Below are positions 1-6,509 of a stretch of 11,840 nucleotides of DNA, in pieces. Source of the DNA: Anaerolineaceae bacterium UBA700 (GTDB lineage Bacteria > Chloroflexota > Anaerolineae > Anaerolineales > Anaerolineaceae); contig DBMK01000211.1 in the NCBI GenBank assembly GCA_002298885.1, positions 1 to 11,840 on the forward strand. Reading direction: 5' to 3'. The notes beneath the pieces are model-generated. The model did not search any database and was not told the DNA's origin. It saw only the letters and a list, made by a program, of their open reading frames with translations. The number at the start of each line of letters is the position of its first letter. The first letter of the stretch is position 1. The translations under genes were made by a program, and so were the position numbers.

Positions 1-48
1 GTCCACCCCGGCGTCAAAGGTTTGCCCGAATCTCTTTTCGCTATTTAG
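1..48 (+). CDS. Possible 3' end of a plus-strand gene (partial)
   Basis: Frame 1 from the first base reads VHPGVKGLPESLFAI and then TAG at 46-48. The stop lies directly against the left arm of the terminator at 49-115, whose T-rich tail is on the plus strand. That arrangement suggests the end of a gene that begins outside the window. Fifteen residues are too few to identify a family, and frames 2 and 3 are also open here, so this rests on the stop-terminator adjacency alone. Confidence 0.25.
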   Translation, partial: VHPGVKGLPESLFAI

Positions 49-115
49 CTTTAGAATCAAAAGGGGTTCGGGACGCTTTGCGCCCCGAACCCCTTTTGAT
101 TCTAAAGTTTTATTT
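49..115 (+). terminator. Hairpin terminator, probably shared by convergent genes
   Basis: The arms 49-72 and 84-107 are a perfect 24-bp inverted repeat (CTTTAGAATC...GGTTCGGG). The apex adds a CGC-TTT-GCG mini-stem at 74-82 after one A/C mismatch. The plus strand continues TTTTATTT (108-115), so the structure acts best for transcription arriving from the left. The minus-strand lipoprotein gene has its stop at 110-112, so its message also folds this stem, but on that strand no T-run follows. Confidence 0.7.
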
Positions 116-934
116 CACCTCGATTGACTTGACCATCGCATCCAGCTTCGCCAGGTCTGGCGTGAGACTGCTGGCGGCCTGCTGGCCCAGCCATTCGGTT
201 GTCTTCGAAATGTAGGCGCGATATTCAGGTCCCGTCACCGTGCTGACCTGTTCGGTGGCCGGCAGTTCCGCATGAGACACTGGCAGCACGGCCGCGACGT
301 AATATTTACCGTCGCTGGTCAGGCCCTGGAAAGTGTAGAACAGGTCGGCATTGGTGATCATCATGATGCCCTGGCTGTAGAAGGTCAGGTAGCGCACGCC
401 TTTGCCGTTCTTGAAATCAAGATACTCCACCTGGGTGTGCATCACCTGCGCCGCGTTGATCAGCGGCAGGAAGGGCAGGTCTTCACCCTGCTTTTTATCC
501 TGAAGTAGCTTCTGCAGGTCCGTGGCTGCCTGGCCGGCAACCTGGCTGTGCTTCGCCAGGTCCGCCGCCGGGTAGACGAAAACCTGCGGCTGCATGTAAT
601 GGCTGTTGTCCGGGTAGCCCTGCAGGGTTATGCGGCGGTGCTGCGGCATCACCTGCGTCCAAAATTTATCCCCCAGGGACTCCACTGCCCCAACCGTTTC
701 GACGGCCTGGCCCTTGGCCACGCCCGTGAGGTCCAGGGTCAAGTCACCCGAATCGCTCGCAGTGGGTTGGGTGGGCTGGACCGGGGTTTGGGTAGTCGCA
801 GGCGGCAGGGCGGTCGCCGTCGGCAGGCCGGTGGCAACGCTCGCCGGCTGGCAGGCCGAGAGCAGCATTGGGAGGATTGCGCAGGCAATCAACAATGTGG
901 GTAACGAGTGGCGGATCAATCCGCGGTTGTTCAT
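110..934 (-). CDS. Lipoprotein of unknown function
   Basis: The product has 274 residues. The start is ATG 934-932, because AAGAAGGAAA precedes it at good spacing and a signal peptide begins there. The longer reading from a TTG at 994 would run through the likely promoter. The signal peptide ends in the lipobox LLSAC with Cys28, followed by a T/P/Q-rich spacer to about residue 62, so the protein should be lipid-anchored outside the membrane. The remaining roughly 200 residues form one globular domain with conserved-looking stretches near the middle (LPFLPLINAAQ, YLDFKNGKGVRYLTFY, YTFQGLTSDGKYYV, LPVSHAELP). I have seen this type of domain in Anaerolineae lipoproteins but know no function or catalytic motif for it. 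The gene is monocistronic: terminator 1043-1095 lies upstream and terminator 49-107 lies at its 3' end. Confidence 0.85.
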   Translation of the reverse strand: MNNRGLIRHSLPTLLIACAILPMLLSACQPASVATGLPTATALPPATTQTPVQPTQPTASDSGDLTLDLTGVAKGQAVETVGAVESLGDKFWTQVMPQHRRITLQGYPDNSHYMQPQVFVYPAADLAKHSQVAGQAATDLQKLLQDKKQGEDLPFLPLINAAQVMHTQVEYLDFKNGKGVRYLTFYSQGIMMITNADLFYTFQGLTSDGKYYVAAVLPVSHAELPATEQVSTVTGPEYRAYISKTTEWLGQQAASSLTPDLAKLDAMVKSIEVK

Positions 935-979
935 GGTATTTCCTTCTTTTCTGGTTTTGTTGGCTTTTTCGAGCAATGC

Positions 980-985
980 TTTATA
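980..985 (-). promoter_or_regulatory. Candidate -10 box for the lipoprotein gene at 110-934
   Basis: The minus strand reads TATAAA at 985-980, about 46 nt before the ATG at 934, downstream of the preceding gene's terminator. The best -35 match (GGAACA, 18 nt upstream) is poor, so only the -10 is supported. Confidence 0.35.
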
Positions 986-1042
986 CGTCGACAAGGTTTG
1001 ATTTGTTCCCTTAAACCCAGCCAGGGAATCATTTGTTTATTT

Positions 1043-1095
1043 CTGGACGTAAAAAAAAGGCACCCTCCGCAGGAGGATGCCCTTTTTACGTCCAG
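1043..1095 (-). terminator. Rho-independent terminator of the aminotransferase gene
   Basis: On the minus strand, GGCATCCTCC-TGC-GGAGGGTGCC forms a 10-bp stem with one G.T pair (1081-1059) and is followed by eight T (1058-1051). An outer 13-bp perfect pair (1043-1055 with 1083-1095, CTGGACGTAAAAA) encloses it, so the element also has a T-run on the plus strand and may work both ways. It starts six bases after the aminotransferase stop codon at 1104-1102. Confidence 0.92.
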
Positions 1096-1101
1096 TAAGA
1101 A

Positions 1102-2169
1102 CTACTGCTTCATGAACTCTTCGAGCGCCGCGATCAGGTTTTCGCAGTCGGCCATGTTCGTCTCGCCCATCGTGGCGATGCGGTACGTCTTATCCTTGAG
1201 GATGCCGTAACCATTGGCGATGCGCATGCCGCGCTGCACCAGGAACTTGTTCAAGGCGGAGATGTCCCAGCCCTTGCTGTTTTGGATCGTCGAGACCGTC
1301 TTCGAGCGGTAAGGCTCGGGGGTCACCGGGTTCATGCCGTGTGAAATGGCCCAGCTCTGGATGCATTTGGACATGGCAGTGTGGCGGGCGAAGCGGTTCT
1401 CCAGCCCCTCGGCGAAGATGCGGTCGAGCTGCAGGTCCAGGGCGAAGATCAGCGGCATCACCGGCGTCATGGGCGTCGAGTCCTTGAGGCGGTGTTTCTC
1501 CATGCGCAGCAGGTCGAAATACCAGCCGCGGTTGCTCACCGTTTCGGCTTTCTTCATCGCCCGGTCGCTGGCGCTGGCCAGGCTCAGGCCCGGTGGCAGG
1601 GCCAGGCATTTCTGCGAAGAGGTCAGCAGGAAATCGATCCCCAGGGCGTCCATTTCAATCTTGACCCCGCCCAGCGACGAGACCGCGTCGACCATGATCA
1701 GCGTGTCCGGGCTCACCTGGTGCACCACGTCGCACAGCGCCGCCAGGGGATTCTCGGCCCCGGTTGAAGTTTCGTTGTGCACGATGGTCACTGCCTCGTA
1801 ATGCTTCTTCTGCAAGTAATCCGCCAGCACTTCGGGTTTCACTACGTCCCCCCACGAGACCTCCAGGCGGTCAACCTGCTTGCCGTTGGTAGAAGCAACC
1901 TCGCACCAGCGCTCGGCAAATGCGCCGTTCACGCAGGCCAGCACCGTATTTTCAACGAAGTTTCGGATGGCGGCTTCCTGCATTCCGGAACCGGAATGGG
2001 TGCCCTGGAAGACACGGTACTGGGTATAGAACAGCTTTTGGGCCTTTTCGGCCGTGCGCTGGAAGATGGCTTCGAAATCCTTGCTGCGGTGCGGCATCAT
2101 CGGCTTGGCTTGCGCCGCCAGGACTTCGGGAGCCACGTCTACAGGGCCTGGAACAAACATGGGTGACAT
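1102..2169 (-). CDS. PLP-dependent class V aminotransferase (alanine/serine-glyoxylate aminotransferase-like)
   Basis: The product has 355 residues, a normal length for the family, and is probably cytoplasmic. Fold type I, class V landmarks are present: VPGP at the N-terminus (6-9), a PLP-phosphate loop at THSGSGMQEA (57-66), HNETSTG (131-137), Asp161 in MVDAVSSLGG for the pyridine nitrogen, Lys187 in SSQKCLALPPG as the Schiff-base lysine, and Arg330 in YRIATMG for the substrate carboxylate. This subgroup includes alanine-glyoxylate and serine-glyoxylate (pyruvate) aminotransferases, the archaeal-type phosphoserine aminotransferase and the so-called hydrogenase small subunit. Substrate cannot be chosen from sequence alone, and no serine-pathway gene lies nearby. 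The ATG at 2169 has AAAGGAGT before it. The gene follows the 73-aa membrane protein gene after 123 bp, with a hairpin in between, and ends at a strong terminator. Confidence 0.92.
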   Translation of the reverse strand: MSPMFVPGPVDVAPEVLAAQAKPMMPHRSKDFEAIFQRTAEKAQKLFYTQYRVFQGTHSGSGMQEAAIRNFVENTVLACVNGAFAERWCEVASTNGKQVDRLEVSWGDVVKPEVLADYLQKKHYEAVTIVHNETSTGAENPLAALCDVVHQVSPDTLIMVDAVSSLGGVKIEMDALGIDFLLTSSQKCLALPPGLSLASASDRAMKKAETVSNRGWYFDLLRMEKHRLKDSTPMTPVMPLIFALDLQLDRIFAEGLENRFARHTAMSKCIQSWAISHGMNPVTPEPYRSKTVSTIQNSKGWDISALNKFLVQRGMRIANGYGILKDKTYRIATMGETNMADCENLIAALEEFMKQ

Positions 2170-2225
2170 AGCATACTCCTTTTGAGCAGGTTGAATTGGT
2201 TGCCGGTCCGGAATCGTTCGCCGAA

Positions 2226-2256
2226 GCGTTTTGAGGGTTTCTTGCGCTCAAAACGC
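2226..2256 (-). promoter_or_regulatory. Hairpin in the leader of the aminotransferase gene
   Basis: Perfect 10-bp arms GCGTTTTGAG and CTCAAAACGC (2226-2235 and 2247-2256) surround an 11-nt loop. The hairpin lies midway between the stop of the 73-aa protein gene and the aminotransferase ATG. No T-run follows on the minus strand, so it is not a standard terminator. It could be a protein-binding dyad, a processing site or an mRNA-stability hairpin. Confidence 0.5.
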
Positions 2257-2292
2257 GGCTGAAAAACTCCGCACCAAGGCCTTATAAAGGTT

Positions 2293-2514
2293 CTAGCGCA
2301 AAAAGAAGGATAATACCACCAGCACTGCCAGGAAACTGCCTGCCATAATCCCGATTCGCTTCAGGTCACTTGTAACGTGCGAATAATCCGGGTTGAATTC
2401 CTGGGTATAGGAGGCGCGCACCGGGCTTCCGGCTGCCGGCCGCTCGACGGCCAGAGAGGGGGTGGCTTCGGTGGCTGCCGCAGCCGAAACGCGTCGTTTT
2501 TGTTTCTTTGCCAT
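2293..2514 (-). CDS. Small C-tail-anchored membrane protein, function unknown
   Basis: The product has 73 residues. A basic N-terminus (MAKKQKRRVS) is followed by an A/P/T-rich stretch (11-35), a conserved-looking motif EFNPDYSHVTSDLKRIG (39-55) and one hydrophobic segment (about 54-72) that ends the chain with a single Arg. This predicts a cytoplasmic N-terminus and an anchor at the very C-terminus, with no signal peptide. The ATG at 2514 is preceded by AAGGAG with a 7-nt spacer. It lies 94 bp after the sortase stop on the same strand and is probably co-transcribed with it. I recognise this kind of short protein from Anaerolineae genomes, but no function is known to me. Confidence 0.82.
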   Translation of the reverse strand: MAKKQKRRVSAAAATEATPSLAVERPAAGSPVRASYTQEFNPDYSHVTSDLKRIGIMAGSFLAVLVVLSFFLR

Positions 2515-2608
2515 ATACTGCTCCTTATTCTTCGATACGTTTTAATCGCATGCCGCTGGTTCTCAGGGCGCCTGCCGGCGACCGGTTGACCTGCGCATCG
2601 CGTTATTC

Positions 2609-3520
2609 CTAGGGTTGGTCCTGCAAGTACGCCGTTACCACGATGCGCTTGTTATCCACCATGTACGGGTAGCAAGAGATGAGGGTGACGATCGCCTCAG
2701 GCGTCTGATTCATCACGTCCACCTGCGTCTTTTCTACGATCTGCGTCTGGCGCACGATGTAGGTGTAGCTGCGCTGGCTCGAGAACAGGATCACCGCATC
2801 GCCGGGTTTCAGCTTGTCCAGGTCGCGGAACATCTCGCCAAAGATATCGTTGTGCGCCGAAAGGACGACGTTGCCCTTTTGGCCCGGGTTGGGTGTGCCA
2901 ACGTGCTGGCCAACGCCTTTCTTGAGCTGCTCGTCGCCGTCGCCCTGCACCACCGGGCCGTCGATCTTGATCGACGGGAGCTGGATGCGCACTGCCTGCT
3001 GCGGGCCAGCGGTGGGCAGCGGCAGGTTGGCCAGCGACGTGGCCAGCGGCCGCAGGTGCTCGGGGATTTCGGCGGCGTTGGGCTGTCCGCCGCCCGGGAC
3101 GTTGGGCGGGGTGTGCCCGCCGGGCAGTACCACCGCCTGGATCAGCGCCGTGGGGGTGAGGGTGGGCTGCAGCAGCGAGGTGGACGCCTCTTGATTTAAG
3201 GTGCTCAGCAGGTTGAACCCGCTCAGGAAGATCAGCACCAGCCCGGCCACCGCCGCAATTTCCACTACCAGCAGCAGTCGGTCGATCCACACCTTGGTGC
3301 GGCTCTTCGGCCGGCTGGCCGGCTGCAGGATGGTCTCTTCCAGCAGGTCGCCGTGCACGTCTTCCAGCCCCGTTGCCGAGGGCACCGGTTCGACGACCAC
3401 CATGCGCCCTGTGCGCCGGAAGTGCTCCAGCCGCGCCTGGCGCCCGGCTCGCCGTTTTTCAACCAGCAGCCTACGCAGTTCTTCAACCGATAGATCCTCA
3501 ACGGAGCGGGTGCGGGCCAC
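2609..3520 (-). CDS. Sortase (class D/E-like transpeptidase)
   Basis: The product has 303 residues. Sortases cut a sorting motif in exported proteins and join them to the cell wall or to each other outside the membrane. A charged cytoplasmic N-terminus (1-79, with SVEELRRLLVEKRR) is followed by one membrane anchor (about 80-104), a P/T-rich extracellular linker (to about 175) and a sortase beta-barrel (about 176-303). The catalytic triad is visible: His223 in SAHNDI, Cys283 in LISCYPY, Arg292 in NKRIVV. The short domain and the LISC motif fit class D/E better than class A. The start is GTG 3520-3518 without a clear Shine-Dalgarno, so it is uncertain; the next Met (40) would keep anchor and domain. 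A TATAAT box lies upstream at 3574-3569. No LPxTG-type substrate is in the window. Confidence 0.93.
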   Translation of the reverse strand: MARTRSVEDLSVEELRRLLVEKRRAGRQARLEHFRRTGRMVVVEPVPSATGLEDVHGDLLEETILQPASRPKSRTKVWIDRLLLVVEIAAVAGLVLIFLSGFNLLSTLNQEASTSLLQPTLTPTALIQAVVLPGGHTPPNVPGGGQPNAAEIPEHLRPLATSLANLPLPTAGPQQAVRIQLPSIKIDGPVVQGDGDEQLKKGVGQHVGTPNPGQKGNVVLSAHNDIFGEMFRDLDKLKPGDAVILFSSQRSYTYIVRQTQIVEKTQVDVMNQTPEAIVTLISCYPYMVDNKRIVVTAYLQDQP

Positions 3521-3568
3521 GAGCCGATACCAATCTGGTGCAGATTTACCTTTTTTTACCTACCCTAG

Positions 3569-3599
3569 ATTATACCTTAAATGAGACCCTCCGGCTCAA
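3569..3599 (-). promoter_or_regulatory. Promoter for the sortase gene
   Basis: The minus strand carries a perfect TATAAT at 3574-3569. A TTGAGC (3599-3594) could be the -35, with a long 19-nt spacer. The predicted start near 3562 leaves a leader of about 40 nt to the GTG start, within which 3532-3546 can form a small 6-bp hairpin. Confidence 0.55.
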
Positions 3600-3620
3600 G
3601 TTGCGCTCTCCCCCCACCGG

Positions 3621-3671
3621 CCTGCGGGATGCAGGTCTGAGCTGTCGCTCCCCGCTGCGTCCTCGCAGCGG
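3621..3671. repeat. Two small hairpins in the divergent intergenic region
   Basis: CCTGC-GGGAT-GCAGG (3621-3635) and CCGCTGCG-TCCT-CGCAGCGG (3652-3671) are both perfect inverted repeats. With the larger one at 3694-3724 they form a row of three hairpins between the sortase promoter and the promoter of the first FW lipoprotein. None has a T-run. Apart from the hairpins and the two promoters I see no gene in 3521-3876. Confidence 0.5.
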
Positions 3672-3693
3672 TTCTCGGGCCAGGAGACGATGA

Positions 3694-3724
3694 GACTTCC
3701 GAAGTCTGCCAGACTTCGGAAGTC
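3694..3724. repeat. REP-like palindrome with 14-bp arms
   Basis: GACTTCCGAAGTCT (3694-3707) and AGACTTCGGAAGTC (3711-3724) pair perfectly over a 3-nt loop. Each arm is itself nearly palindromic around its centre. Only CTTTCCC follows on the plus strand, so terminator function is doubtful. The form resembles a dispersed short palindrome; I recall similar ACTTCCGAAGT elements from Chloroflexota genomes, but that is unverified here. Confidence 0.6.
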
Positions 3725-3780
3725 CTTTCCCTAGTACCGCCGGCCGCCAGAATCGGTCACACATTTCTTAAAATTTCCTC

Positions 3781-3786
3781 TATAAT
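3781..3786 (+). promoter_or_regulatory. -10 box of the first FW lipoprotein gene
   Basis: TATAAT lies in an AT-rich stretch about 90 bp before the ATG at 3877. No good -35 is seen at 16-18 nt upstream, where only GGTCACAC-like sequence is present. The predicted leader is about 85 nt and ends with GGGGAGA before the start codon. Confidence 0.5.
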
Positions 3787-3876
3787 ATATTCAAGCTGGT
3801 TTATCGATCTCTGGGTGTATTGTGGGGGAGAACGCCGCCCTGGCATAACCCAATTATTTTTTGGTGGGGAGAGCGG

Positions 3877-5022
3877 ATGAAGAAATTTATTCGGGCTTTA
3901 TTGTTGATTTCCCTGGCCCTGGCGGCCTGCCAGGCCGCCACGGCTTCGCCTACCCCGGGCGTGGATGGCACCATCCAGACCGCCGACCGCGCTACCGCCG
4001 CCGCCCTCGAGACGCTGCTCGCCGTAACCCCCACCGCTGCCCCCACCCAGACCCCGCAGGACACGCCCACCCTGCGCCCCTCCTCCACCCCCCAGCCGTC
4101 CAATACGCCCCTGCCCAGCGCAACCCCGGTCACCGCAACGCCCACCCCGTTGGTCGCCTGCGATGCAGCCGATTTTGTGTCGGACGTGACCATCCCCGAT
4201 AACACCGTCATCTCCGCCGAGGCCGGCTTCACCAAGACCTGGCGCTTGAAGAATATCGGCACCTGCACCTGGACCAGCAGTTATTCCGTCGTCTTCAGCG
4301 CCGGCACCTCCATGACCGCCACCCTCGAATATAAACTGGCGCGGGATGTTTTGCCCGGCGAAACGACCGACATCTCGGTGAACCTGGTTGCGCTCAAGAA
4401 CCCTGGCAACTACATCGGCTGGTGGAAGCTGCGCAACGCCGCCGGACAGCAGTTCGGCACCGGCCCGGCTCACGACAAAGGCTTCTGGGTGCGCATCAAC
4501 GTCGGCTCCTTCGAGCTCGAAAACCCGGATCTCACCGCCAGCTACTGCGAGGCGGTTTGGAAGAGCTCGACCGGCTCCGTAACCTGTCCCTCGCCCAAGG
4601 TCGATTTCAACAACGGCACGGTGACGGTGTCGAAAGCCCCCACGCTGGAGGGCGGCTCGGTCGATAACGAGCCGGGCCTGGTCGTTATCCCCAGCGACGG
4701 CCCTAATGGTTACATCTCGGCTACTTTCCCGCCCTTCAAGCTGCATACCGGGGTCCATTTTAAAGCCCTCACCGGCTGTACCGATAAAACCCCCAAGTGC
4801 TCCGTCTCCTTCCGGGTCAAATACCGGCTGGAGGGCTCGAGCGACGAGAGCAATATCAAGCAGTGGGACGAGAGTTACAACGGGCAGTTGACCCCGGTGG
4901 ACATTGACCTGAGTTTCTTGAACGGGAAGCGCGCCCAGTTAATTTTGATCGTTGAAAACAAAAATGGGAGCAGCCTGGACGACGTTGCAATTTGGCTGGC
5001 TCCACGTATCACGGCGCAGTGA
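3877..5022 (+). CDS. FW (NBR1-like four-tryptophan) domain lipoprotein, paralog 1
   Basis: The product has 381 residues. The start is ATG 3877, seven bases after GGGGAG and at the beginning of a signal peptide; upstream reading to 3820 is non-coding in character. Lipobox LAAC gives Cys18. A short Ala/Thr segment (GTIQTADRATAAALETLLA) leads into a long T/P/S-rich spacer (about 52-92). Residues 95-209 form an FW beta-sandwich: CDAADFVSDVTIPDN, KTWRLKNIGTCTW, PGETTDISVNL, GWWKL and FWVRI carry the four tryptophans W122, W132, W182/W183 and W204. Cys95 and Cys130 probably form a disulfide. Residues 211-381 look like a second all-beta domain (VWKSSTGS, HFKALTGC, PVDIDLSFLNGK, DDVAIWLAPRI), possibly ligand- or sugar-binding, with cysteine pairs 224/237 and 301/308. 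The role is unknown; binding at the cell surface is an inference. It ends at a strong terminator and has its own promoter. Confidence 0.9.
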   Translation: MKKFIRALLLISLALAACQAATASPTPGVDGTIQTADRATAAALETLLAVTPTAAPTQTPQDTPTLRPSSTPQPSNTPLPSATPVTATPTPLVACDAADFVSDVTIPDNTVISAEAGFTKTWRLKNIGTCTWTSSYSVVFSAGTSMTATLEYKLARDVLPGETTDISVNLVALKNPGNYIGWWKLRNAAGQQFGTGPAHDKGFWVRINVGSFELENPDLTASYCEAVWKSSTGSVTCPSPKVDFNNGTVTVSKAPTLEGGSVDNEPGLVVIPSDGPNGYISATFPPFKLHTGVHFKALTGCTDKTPKCSVSFRVKYRLEGSSDESNIKQWDESYNGQLTPVDIDLSFLNGKRAQLILIVENKNGSSLDDVAIWLAPRITAQ

Positions 5023-5044
5023 GCGTCCTTTCCCCGCCATCCTG

Positions 5045-5072
5045 AACGAGGAGCCTCCCCTCTCTCCTCGTT
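5045..5072 (+). other. Hairpin preceding the terminator of paralog 1
   Basis: AACGAGGAG (5045-5053) and CTCCTCGTT (5064-5072) are perfect 9-bp arms around a 10-nt loop. It lies between the stop codon at 5022 and the terminator at 5074-5106 and would stack next to the terminator stem in the mRNA, so it may protect the 3' end. Confidence 0.5.
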
Positions 5073-5073
5073 G

Positions 5074-5106
5074 CCCCCTCGTTCCGCGTGGACGAGGGGG
5101 TTTTTT
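5074..5106 (+). terminator. Rho-independent terminator of FW paralog 1
   Basis: CCCCCTCGT (5074-5082) pairs with ACGAGGGGG (5092-5100), and one G.T plus one C-G pair extend it inward to a 5-nt loop. Six T follow at 5101-5106. It separates the two FW genes, so they are transcribed separately or only by read-through. Confidence 0.92.
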
Positions 5107-5140
5107 AATCACTCGGGAACTTTATCCGGCCAGATTCGTC

Positions 5141-5174
5141 TAGAATTGTGTGAGTAAGGTTAAAACTTTCTCAC
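5141..5174 (+). promoter_or_regulatory. Candidate promoter and start-site dyad of FW paralog 2
   Basis: TAGAAT (5141-5146) matches the -10 consensus at five of six bases, but no convincing -35 exists. A dyad GTGAGTAAG / CTTTCTCAC (5150-5158 and 5166-5174, one mismatch, 7-nt loop) covers the predicted start site near 5153. It could be an operator or a hairpin at the 5' end of the message. Confidence 0.4.
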
Positions 5175-5198
5175 GAATGCAATGAAGGAGAATTGAAG

Positions 5199-6395
5199 AT
5201 GAAAAGGAATTTATTTTTTTACTTTGCTCTGGTAAGTATGCTGTTGGTCATGACGGGCTGCTCGCTGATCGACAATGCCGCAGTCCCGACTATCGACGAG
5301 AACATGGTCCAGACTTATGCCGCTGGCACTGTCACCGCCCGCCAGACTCTATCTGCCCTCGAATCCATGGTCGCAGTGCTCACCTCTCAGCCGCCAACAG
5401 GCCAGCCGCCGGTCGTCACCGCCACCACTCGCCCGGCCACCTCGACGCCCATCCCCACCAATACTGTGGTCTCCCTGCCCACTTCGACGCCGACCAAGAC
5501 CCCCGTGCCCTACACGCCCACCCCGGAGACCCCCTGTTTATGGGCCAGCTTCGTTAAGGACGTCACCATTCCGGACGGCACCACCCTTACTCCCGGGGCT
5601 GCTTTCACCAAAACCTGGCGCTTGATGAATAAGGGCACCTGCACCTGGACCACCAAGTATTCGCTGGTTTTCTCCTCCGGCGATGCAATGAGCGGGCCGG
5701 CGACGGTCAGCTTCCCCAAAGACGTGGAGCCGGGCGATACGATTGACCTTTCGATCAACCTGGTGGCCCCGTCCTCCACTGGCGATTATGCCGGTTACTA
5801 CCAGATCGAGACCAATACCGGCACCCTGTTCGGCACCGGGTTCGGCGGCGGCACCAAGTTTTATGTCAAGATCAGCGTGAAGAGCGCCTCCCTGACCGAC
5901 CTGCACATCGCCAACCAGTACTGCAGCGCCGTCTGGAAATCCTCTACTGGCACGGTGCCCTGCCCCAGCAGCTCCTACGATTTTGCCAACGGCTCGGTCA
6001 CCTTCAGCAAGACCCCCAAGCTGGCCGGCGGTTACGTCGATGATCAGCCCACCATCATCATGGTGCCCAGCAATGGAACCGGCGGCGAGATCTCGGGGCG
6101 CTTCCCCGCCACTACCATCAAGACTGGCGATCACTTCAAGGCGCTGACCGGCTTCATGGATGGTTACAAGAAGGGCAACGTCATGTTCATGCTCAACTAC
6201 AGCGTGGATGGCGGCGCCGACCAGAATTTCAAGACCTGGACCCAGACCTACGACACGAACTTCGTGCGCATCGACATCGACCTGGCCTCCTTTGTGGGCA
6301 AGAAAGTCGCCTTCGTGCTCAAGGTGGTCAATAACGACGGCTCTTCGACCGACGATGTGGTCTTCTGGCTGGACCCATACATCGCCCGGCCATAA
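5199..6395 (+). CDS. FW (NBR1-like) domain lipoprotein, paralog 2
   Basis: The product has 398 residues. ATG 5199 is chosen because AAGGAG sits eight bases before it; the TTG two codons upstream would be too close to that site. The signal peptide ends in VMTGC with Cys21. The plan matches paralog 1: an Ala/Thr segment (NMVQTYAAGTVTARQTLSALESM), a T/P-rich spacer (about 65-110), an FW domain (113-228) and a second beta domain (229-398). Identical or nearly identical stretches with paralog 1 include FTKTWRL, GTCTWT, VWKSSTG and HFKALTG. It differs at two of the four defining positions: W140 and W150 are kept, but the third and fourth are Tyr200/Tyr201 and Tyr222. The second-domain pair 301/308 of paralog 1 is Phe and Gly here, while pairs 113/148 and 242/255 remain. 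Function is unknown; a lipid-anchored surface binding protein is inferred. Confidence 0.9.
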   Translation: MKRNLFFYFALVSMLLVMTGCSLIDNAAVPTIDENMVQTYAAGTVTARQTLSALESMVAVLTSQPPTGQPPVVTATTRPATSTPIPTNTVVSLPTSTPTKTPVPYTPTPETPCLWASFVKDVTIPDGTTLTPGAAFTKTWRLMNKGTCTWTTKYSLVFSSGDAMSGPATVSFPKDVEPGDTIDLSINLVAPSSTGDYAGYYQIETNTGTLFGTGFGGGTKFYVKISVKSASLTDLHIANQYCSAVWKSSTGTVPCPSSSYDFANGSVTFSKTPKLAGGYVDDQPTIIMVPSNGTGGEISGRFPATTIKTGDHFKALTGFMDGYKKGNVMFMLNYSVDGGADQNFKTWTQTYDTNFVRIDIDLASFVGKKVAFVLKVVNNDGSSTDDVVFWLDPYIARP

Positions 6396-6509
6396 ACAAA
6401 CTGGAGGCAAGTTGCCGCATTGCTGGGGCGCGGGGCGCCCATCACGCCCTTCCGTTGAGTTCCCCGCCCCCGCTCTGCGGCTCAAATGACTGGCATGTAA
6501 ATTGCCATA
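6396..6509 (+). other. Intergenic stretch without a gene, GC-rich then AT-rich
   Basis: After the stop of paralog 2 there is one compact hairpin (GGGCGC-GGG-GCGCCC, 6426-6440) without a T-run, so no clear terminator. From about 6490 the composition shifts to AT-rich promoter-like DNA. No credible reading frame is present. Confidence 0.4.

Noticed and set aside
935..994. N-terminal extension of the lipoprotein from a TTG at 994
   Set aside because: The ATG at 934 has a good ribosome site and starts a standard lipoprotein signal peptide, and the extension overlaps a TATAAA promoter box.
3694..3724. Rho-independent terminator
   Set aside because: The stem is strong, but no T-run follows on either strand and no gene ends beside it; it is listed as a REP-like palindrome instead.
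3820..3876. Extension of FW paralog 1 upstream of ATG 3877
   Set aside because: It would put Trp-rich sequence before the signal peptide, and a strong ribosome site sits directly before 3877.
3898..4758. A 286-residue minus-strand open frame
   Set aside because: It is antisense to FW paralog 1 and is extremely Gly/Arg-rich with no recognisable domain. The same applies to 5538-6485, 6482-7303 and 10590-11774.
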